Made by a program: the position numbers and the translations under genes | The notes under the pieces: model-generated | Database searches by the model: none | What the model was told of the DNA's origin: nothing | The model's input: only the letters and a program-made list of their open reading frames with translations | NCBI GenBank assembly: GCA_016584305.1 | Contig: JACEEZ010004794.1 | Location: 47,501 to 111,500 of the forward strand | Length of the DNA: 64,000 bases | Direction: 5' to 3' | Origin: Chionoecetes opilio | Lineage: Eukaryota; Arthropoda; Malacostraca; Decapoda; Majidae | Shown here: positions 56,501-64,000 of the stretch, one piece after another | How positions within the stretch are numbered: the first letter of the stretch is position 1 | Layout: each line of letters begins with the position of its first letter

Positions 56501-59500
56501 ATGTCCTTTCTGGTCTCAATCATATCCTTTTCAATATTCTCAACTTGTTGCACATCCTCACTACAGTCGTCCTCCTCTTCGTGACATTTCATCACGTCTT
56601 TTTCCTCGTCTAGGTCCCAGCCGCTTTCTGGCGTGGTTTGATTCTGAAGTGAGCCGCCCGGCACAGTGGCGGCCGTAACATTAGTTCCTAAACATGCGAT
56701 ACTGTCTCCTGCCTTCACAGCACCTTGGTGAGTCGAGGAAACTCTGTCAACTTTTTTGTAATGTTGACTTTTCTCCTTCACCGGCGGCTTGTTTGCTTCG
56801 GACAGACTTTCCCACATATGCTTCCTGTCCTGCAAAGAGATACACTCGTCAGCTTCCAGATCGGTGAGCTGAGTGTCCTCGATGGCGCTACTTTTTATGG
56901 AGTCCTGTTTTTGTGTGGTGAAACTACTCCAAGTCACCTTCATCTGCTTCACCAGGCCTGCGGGTGCCCCTAGATGCACCACTTTCTCTTCAGACCTCTC
57001 TTGCTCCTTTTCAAACACGTCATCGTCATCCCGCTCCTCACATACTGTGACACAACGGGAGCCTCCCTCCCCCTGGCTGGCAATTTCCGTGCTTTCTGAG
57101 CTTGATGATCCGTGAGGCCTACTGATGCTTGCATTTTCAGCAACGATCGTGTCCCAAAAATGTTTTCTGGTCGCCACGAGGTCAGCAGAATGTTCTTTGT
57201 TCACAGTGGTTCTACCGCCCTCGTAGCGAGCATCAGCCTTTGGTTTGGCTTCATCTCCAGTGCTGCTGGAACTCGACGGAATCCTGAAGCTATGAATCTC
57301 CTCCAGCAGGGTATGGTAAGACGACTCAACACTTGCCGAAGCGTCACTTTTATCCTCATCCACACAGGCGGCCTGTTGTGTGTTTGGTTTATCTGGCGTC
57401 GAACTGTCAGGACTTGCGCTGATCTGACATGCTTCGAGAACCCAGCGCTCGGTAGCCTCAAGGCTCCCCAGTAACTCTGATGAAGATTTAAAATTTGGGA
57501 ATTCGTTTGTGCTGACCACCTCTTCGTGGCTTCTCTGAGTTACTGCAGACGAGACAGAACCCTCATCTTCAAGCATCTGCTGGAAATGGTTAATGACAAC
57601 ATCAGTACGTGTGGAGGATGTAGACTTCAGATCAAGATTGTCTTCCTTCTCAGCAATAGTAACATGCCCGTCATCAAGCTGGTTCTGGCATCCTGAGACT
57701 TGAGAGATGGGTTCTGAATTATCGCTCAAATCTTCAGAGGCACTCCTTGAAAAGTCTGGAGACAAGATATTGATCCTTTGGACCAAATTCGGATCAACAG
57801 AAGGACAAACCTCACGAGCATTCTCAAAAATGTCAGACGAAACTTCGGACAGAGTGCTACCTCGACGGAGTTGTGTCCCGCCCTCCACTCCTGATCCTGC
57901 ATGTGCCTCTTCTACCGCCGTTACCATAGGCGTGTCACTCCCTTCCCTGGAGGACGTGATGCTCGTTGCTGTGTTGTTCCTGACCTCTTCTCCGTCCTCT
58001 CTCTGTTGCACATGTTTGTACCCAGTGTCTGGTGACACTGGTGACTCAGAAATTGTTTCATTTTCATCAACTCCAACACAGGTATCACTTACGGGGCTGA
58101 GATATTCTTCAAGCAGGTCTTTTAACACCACATTTGCGATATCCTTTGGGGCAGCGCACGTGGCCCCATGTGCCCCCTCCTGCCCACTCGCCACTATGCT
58201 GCAGCCTTCACTCGAGCAGTCCTCGGCTCCCTCTGAGCCCCCCTCCGTCCCTGTCACTGCCTTTGCCACTAGAAGTTCTGCTGTGGTTTGACCCACTGTA
58301 TAGCAACTAAATGGATCATCTCCTTTTTTGGCTTCAGTAAAGTGGATTCCATCCCCTCCCACGCTCGTCTCTGTGTGTGTGTCTGTGAGACTGCTGCCGG
58401 CCTCTGCATCGGCGCTCCTCGCGGCCTCTATTGGCAAATTCGGTGAGAGGAAATAATTTTGCTTCTTCTCATGACTAGTTTCCACGTTTTGTGCCTCAGG
58501 TGGCCAACTGACTGAGATCTCCCACGGGAGGGTCTCAGGATTGCTAGAATGCAAATTTTTCCCGTTATCGACAAGAATATCCCTCAACAGTACTCCATCT
58601 CCCACCGAGGTCAGGGCGTTGGAGCTGATCAATGACACACTGCTTGCTGCGGGAAGAGACAGAACGGCATCCTTGTTGCCGAGGTGTGGAGAACAGAGGT
58701 CAATCAGAGAACAATGAGGCTCATCCGGGATGGGAGGAGGAAGATATTCAGGTGGGTTATCCGGGATGGGAGGAGGAAGATATTCAGGTGGGTCATCCGG
58801 GATGGGAGGAGGAAGATATTCAGGTGGGGCGGAGGTGGCTGCAGCCTCTTCTCTGACCTGCTGTCCAAGATGGTCAATGCATACAAGGTTCATTACCACT
58901 GTGGATGGATGAGAAGGCTCGCCGCCCCCACCCACATCCTCGGTGACACAGGAAGCAGACTGGTATCGTAGTGGATCTACAGCTTCCGTTGGGACCCCAT
59001 CCATCCCCTTTGCCCCTGTTATGTGATCGACCATCATCTGTCTGACCGCCTGATCCGAGGAGTGATGTAAGGCTTCCGGAAGCGTGGATCCTCTTAGCAC
59101 TTGTGGCTGGAAGTGTGGCGGTATTGTGGCTTCTGTGTAGCCAGGCTGAGGAACGTTGCTCGCATCTTGAATCCCATCCCACGCCCACACGGGAGGCACC
59201 TCATCCTCGCCAGGGCTGCCGCCGCTTGTGCTGAAGCAGCCGACTGCATTCTGTGATTCCTCGTTCTTGTCTCCATCAGGATTCAAAATGACATAGTCGT
59301 CAGCTTTAGTTACATCATCACTGGTGTCTGAATCAATCTCAAGGAGACGTGGTGTTGGGAGGCTCCATAGTGTGGGCACCTCCACACCGGATGTTTCATG
59401 CTCCGCCTCCAAATCAGATCTTGCAACAAGTGCCTCTTTTGTGTCCTGGGAGTCGCTGCAACAACTCTGATGGACCTCACTTGAGGCGTGGGTTACTGAC

Positions 59501-62500
59501 AAGCTGAATGTGTCCTGCTCCACACCAGGGCCTGCCTCTGCCGGCGGCTCCATCAAGACCTCAGGCACTACTAAGGGACACAAGAAGAAATCAGGCTTCT
59601 TTACGTGGTTTGCTGATAATTGTTGGTCAGTCCCTCCGCTAGTGGGGCTTCCCGGCCTCACGTGTGGCGTGACCCTCACTGGGCCGCAGCTGCCGACACT
59701 GCTGACAATATCTTCTGAAAAGGAGTTTTCAATCCACGATTCCTCAGGGGTTGAAAGAGAGAATGGATTGCTGCTGGCTGTGATGCTGAAGGTGTGGCTG
59801 GTGGGAGGGAACACGTTACTCAGTTCTTCACTAAAATTTTCCGTGGGCTGAACCTTCTCCACATTGTGTCCAATACCCGAGTCTCCTTGATGTGGAACAA
59901 AAGATGGATGCAGCTCAGATGGTGAAGTGTCTAAGCTACAGAGCTCCTCCCGTGATTGGTCGGAAGTGGCGGGAAGGGGGTAAAAATTACTCCAGCTCTG
60001 GCTACAGTCTACATCTAATGGTGCACAAGGCTCACCCTGTACGCTAACTCCCTCATGAAGCTCACTGGTCACCAGCACCATTTTGGTGGTGTCAATAACA
60101 TCCAGGGAGCTGGCCAGGCGCTGCAGGCCGCCACTCTGAAAAAAGGTCAACTGTTCCTTGGTGAGCCTCCCCGCACCATCCCCAACATCGTCACCGAGTC
60201 TGTCGTTGCCGGTCCTGTCGTCTGTAAGTCCCCCGGAGCCGTCTGAGTGAGTCTCGCCGCTGCCGCTACAATGAGCAATGGTCACAGCTATCCCATGTAC
60301 CTCCCCCTTGCCGGATTCTAACACGTCCCTCCCAACCATGTCTTTACTTTGTCTTAAGGGATCCTCAAATGACCCTCTTGCCTCTTGGCTGACCCCCTCT
60401 GTGGCATACTTTATTTCGTCACACCAAGATCCACCATTTGCCATATCAGAATGAAAGGTGTTGAAGGGCGCTACGCTGCTCTGATCTCCCATGCTTTGTG
60501 GCCCCACAGCTGATGGCTCCTGCAGCTCCTCACTTGTAGCATCAGTAGTAGATAGTTTTTCTGTGCAAATGTCTACTGACGATAAAGATGATCCTAATAC
60601 CGAGACCTGATCAAAGTCTGTCACTGTTGCTGATCCATGTAAAGCCTGGGGGCAAAAGTCACCACCACTCTCCCTTAAGGAGACTTCTTGCTTAGTTTTA
60701 TTTTGATCTACGACACACTCCTCCTCCCCCTCTTCCTCCTGGCCAGAAAATCCAAAATACGAGGTGCCTGACTCATCCAGGCCGGAGATGAGTGTTTCCA
60801 TGGGCGGGGCGAAGGCATGCTCAGTGAGGACACTCTCTTCCCCCAGGGCAGTGATGGTATAGTGAGCTCGTTGAGGCTCCTCTCGTGCCAGTGTTAAGTC
60901 AGACTGCCTCTCACATTCTGGAGGATCAGAAGGTGTTAAGTCATCTTGGGGGGGATAGAGAAGGGTTTCCATGGGTGGGAAGAAGGAAGTTTGGCTTTCT
61001 TCTTCTAAAAAGCTCAGTGGGAGGGACGGTATTGTCGATGATTCCTTGGAGGGGTCAGTGCTCTCACACGTCTTAGGAGCCAGCGGCTCATCTTTAAGAT
61101 CTTTAAGCTGATCAGAAGAAAAATTTATACACACTGTATCTTCTGGAGCATTTTGTGGCTCATTTATAATTCTACTGGGTCCTGGCCAATTCAGATCCTC
61201 TCTCTCTGACTCTTCTTGCTCACTATCGCTGACACTTGCGGGGGTTTCAATGCCACTGCCGTTGTCTGACTCTGTGTCCAGTTTGGTATCCAAAGATTTC
61301 ACTGTAGCGTCCAGAATTGAGAAGCTGTCACGCCTCTCACCTCCCTCGCACCCTTTCCGGCGGGGTCTTGAGAACGTCCCTACAACATAGGTGCGCCGGC
61401 CATACGTCATGGTCTTGTGGAATGCTTCATCCTCGCTGTCACTGGAAGAGTCCAAGGCCTCCGTCCCTTGAATACGTGTAAACTTTTGCATCGGAAGGGG
61501 TCTTCCTTCAGTGCCCTGATGCGTTAACTCCTGCTCCTCCCTCATTTCCCAGCATGGAGAGCTGAGATCACTCACACCTTCAAATCTCTTTAAAAATTCT
61601 GGTGCTATTTTCCCAATTTTTGGAGAATAGATTTTAGGTGATGTTCCGCCGCTCTTTGGAGAATCAGGACCTCGCCCCTCGGACAGCCTCAGTCTGCTGA
61701 GAGACAACTTCCTTAACCTTGGGGGTCGAAGAGGCACAACCTCCTCCTCATCGTCCTCCGACAGCTCTGGGATGGTGTGAAGCTTGCTCATGTGGCTCTG
61801 AGCCGGCCTGGAATACTTTGATCTTGGCTTCTTGCCTGGTAAGTCGATTTCGTCCTCATCGGTGGTGACATCAGACTCAGATTGTGAATCGTCGCTATCG
61901 GAGGTTGACAAAGGGCTCTTGGTGGAACTTGGGATGAGGGGAATGACCAGAGGCTTGCTGCCCTTGATGGGACCGATGTGCATGTCGTCGTCAGAGTCCG
62001 ATTCACAACTGCTCTCTTGTCCCAGTTCTGTGGTCACCGTCGGCAAGGGTGATGTTTCCATGGTTTCTCTAGCGCCGTTCCTTGCGCTCCCAACAGCATT
62101 GCTCTCACTCTCCTGAGTAATATTTAGAGCAGGTAATGGTGATGTCAAGGTCACTGCAGGTAGCTCCATCAGCTTGTTCACTTTATCATCCCTGGATGAA
62201 TTAGAAGCAATCTCTTTAATCCATCCAGTATCAGATGATTCCAGATGGATCCCAAGAAGCGGTTCTTCAACTTGTGGTGGTGTCTCTAGGACCTGAGACA
62301 TTCTTTTAATGAGTTCATCTGTGTCCAAAGCGTCTTGTAAGTCTTCTTGGGAATCCTGACATACACTGTTCCAGGGCATGCTGGTCATCTGGCTTCTCTT
62401 GTCATCTACATCCACAAGCTTGTCACTGAGTGGCCCAACCTGAAAACCATTGGACTCCTCCAGCAAAATGCCAATGCTCTCTTCTAGATCGTTTCTATCC

Positions 62501-64000
62501 TTTAGATCGACAGCTTCTTCCTCTGCAGAGTCAACGGCATCTTTTTCCTGGACGTCAGTGATCTTCTCCTGCAGATCAACGGCCTCTTCCCTCAGGATGT
62601 TGGTAGTCTCCTCCTGCAGATCAACGGCCTCTTCCATCAAGACCTTGGTAGTCTCCTCCTGCAGATCAACGGCCTCTTCCTTCAGGACCTTGGTAGTCTC
62701 CTCCTGCAGATCAACGGCCTCTTCCATCAAGACCTTGGTAGTCTCCTCCTGCAGATCAACGGCCTCTTCCTTCAGGACCTTGGTAGTCTCCTCCTGCAGA
62801 TCAACGGCCTCTTCCATCAAGACCTTGGTAGTCTCCTCCTGCAGATCAACGGCCTCTTCCTTCAGGACCTTGGTAGTCTCCTCCTGCAGATCAACGGCCT
62901 CTTCCATCAAGACCTTGGTAGTCTCCTCCTGCAGATCAACGGCCTCTTCCTTCAGGACCTTGGTAGTCTCCTCCTGCAGATCAACGGCCTCTTCCCTCAG
63001 GACCTTGGTAGTCTCCTCCTGCAGAAAATCAACAGCTTCTTTCTTTGGGATGCCGGTGGCTCTGTCCTTTGGAGAGTCAACTGCCTTTTCCTTCAGAAAA
63101 TCAGCAGTCTCCTCCTGCAGGTTAAGAGCCTCCTCCCTCAGGATATTGGTAGTCTCTTCATTCAGTAAACAAACAGTAGCCTTGGTCTGAATATCACTGG
63201 GATTATGGCTCCGGTCAACGGGCACGGCCTCTTCTCTCAAGAACTTAAGGAGAACTGTTTCCTCCTTAAGGACATTGGCAGTACTCTCCACACCAATAGT
63301 TTTTTCATAGTCGGATGAAATTGGCGCGTATTGGCGGTTAAGACTAGTTGTTTGTGCCTCAATATTTTCAGCTGCGACATCGCTTTCACTTGTTACTCCC
63401 TTATGAATGTCCACTTTTAATGCAGGGTGTTCATCTGTCTCAGAACTAGAAGTATCAGTAACACAGATACCCTCACCAACCACGTCAGTGGAAGGGCCTT
63501 CTAGGCGTCCTAAGATCACAAGAGGGGCTACCACAGTTTCTGTCATAGCTGGGCTGTGTTGAGGAGTTGACGGGACAGACTCACTAGGAGGGGGAATGCC
63601 AGCAGGGGGTTGCCGTCTGAAGGTGTCTGAGAGGAGGTCCGGGACGTCCTCAGGGGTGAGGTCAGGAAGTGAAACCCCGACCAAGACCTTCTCGGAGGCT
63701 GTGTCGTAAGTGAGGCTGTTTAGGGTGTCACTCGCGTCTTCCTGAGAAGTGTCATGTGAGGATGTATACACGGCGCTGCTGAGAGGCAGGGAGGTGGGTG
63801 GCTGCACACAACGAACAGACTCAGGCAAACTGTCTGCAGTGGCATTCTGGGATAAAACGCTGGACGGCTCATACTGCTCCCTTGGTTCCTGGGTTGAGTC
63901 CTTAGAGTCAAGATAAGGTAAAGAGTCATCCTCGTAGGCCACCGACTGAGTGATGCTCTCAGTGAAAAACATACCGAGTGGCGAAGGTGACCGGGACGGA
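50846..64000 (-). CDS. Giant disordered protein, >13-kb coding exon, incomplete at window edge
   Basis: One minus-strand exon runs from beyond the window to donor CCG|GTGAGT at 50846. The frame is open from 64000 to a TGA at 51517, more than 4150 codons. Coding sense continues in the +1 frame (from about 51590 to 50846, 'LTPDEAHQYLSSMRG', 'RQRELWESKTKE'), so there is a one-base frame change near 51541-51590. The composition is Ser, Glu, Asp and Thr with acidic blocks; it has no globular domain, signal peptide or TM. Seen in it: a 15-aa coiled-coil-like tandem repeat (62581-63030), a triple PPEYLPPPIPD repeat (58721-58828), a poly-Glu/Arg-Gly tract (53434-53552), and about 17 dispersed [hV]xxx[KR]xxW[ED] motifs (51255-57180). 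The downstream filamin domain suggests a cytoskeletal linker. A relation to the arthropod filamin-like protein Jitterbug is possible but unproven. Confidence 0.75.
53434..53552. repeat. Coding CTTCCT-type repeat (poly-Glu / Arg-Gly tract)
   Basis: About 120 bp of TCTTCC/TCCTCC repeats. On the coding (minus) strand they give about 13 consecutive Glu, then KRKRRGRGRGRGRG, then another six Glu. Confidence 0.9.
58721..58828 (-). repeat. 36-bp coding repeat, three units (PPEYLPPPIPD)
   Basis: Three nearly identical 36-bp units encode PPEYLPPPIPDD, PPEYLPPPIPDN and PPEYLPPPIPDE. PPEY fits the PPxY ligand consensus for WW domains, and the following LPPPIP is a polyproline stretch. Confidence 0.95.
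62581..63030 (-). repeat. 45-bp coding minisatellite with 90-bp higher-order period
   Basis: Ten 45-bp units start at 62581, 62626, 62671 and so on to 62986. On the coding strand each gives a 15-residue unit EEAVDLQEETTKVLx. In the central eight units x alternates strictly Lys, Met, so the true recent unit is 90 bp (30 aa). Edge units carry Arg and are more diverged. The heptad-like spacing of Val/Leu suggests helix or coiled coil. Confidence 0.95.

Noticed and set aside
62450..63190. 246-aa plus-strand frame (SSCRSTASS repeats)
   Set aside because: It is the antisense shadow of the 45-bp coding minisatellite of the giant gene.

Overview
The window is eukaryotic nuclear DNA, most likely from a crustacean and probably a decapod. 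This is an inference from several things. Exons are short, with clear GT..AG junctions, and sit in repeat-rich introns and intergenic DNA. Microsatellites are very dense: GA/CT, TA, CA, CAC and TCC tracts. Degenerate arthropod-type telomeric (AACCT/TTAGG) tracts occur inside mobile elements. There is a Merlin/ISXO2-type transposase ORF, and many foldback and short inverted-repeat elements. No bacterial or viral gene is present. No species call can be made from the sequence alone.

Layout. (1) 1-7.9 kb is intergenic: tandem repeats, microsatellites, piggyBac-like and foldback MITEs, and one weak candidate minus-strand first exon at 7095-7137. (2) 7.93-22.75 kb on the + strand is a phospholipid phosphatase gene (PAP2/LPP family, wunen/PLPP-like). 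Its six-exon coding path carries all three catalytic motifs. There are two interchangeable versions of exon 2 and two interchangeable last exons; the first of the last exons is only 129 nt long. (3) 22.8-34.7 kb is a graveyard of nested DNA elements, including a THAP zinc-finger fragment. (4) 34784-35857 (+) is an intact intronless Merlin/ISXO2-type transposase ORF that lacks two of the three expected catalytic acidic residues. (5) 38700-41303 (+) is a two-exon RNF26-like membrane RING E3 ligase. (6) 41.3-47.5 kb holds a 940-bp near-perfect palindrome, a 1.5-kb piggyBac-like element with a nested palindrome, another foldback element and a broken LINE fragment. (7) 47.6 kb to the window end on the - strand is the 3' part of a giant gene. 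It has a single coding exon of more than 13 kb that runs off the window, followed by three small exons. The last two of these encode one filamin-type Ig domain at the C-terminus.

The most interesting items are: the giant, largely disordered filamin-tailed protein with about 17 dispersed copies of a short basic-aromatic motif that I do not recognise (core hV-x-x-x-K/R-x-x-W-E/D); the doubly duplicated alternative exons of the lipid phosphatase; the Merlin-type ORF with a changed catalytic triad; and the high density of foldback elements. The three cellular genes are not obviously functionally linked. The phosphatase acts on extracellular or luminal lipid phosphates, RNF26 acts at the ER membrane in endosome and STING control, and the giant protein is probably cytoskeletal.
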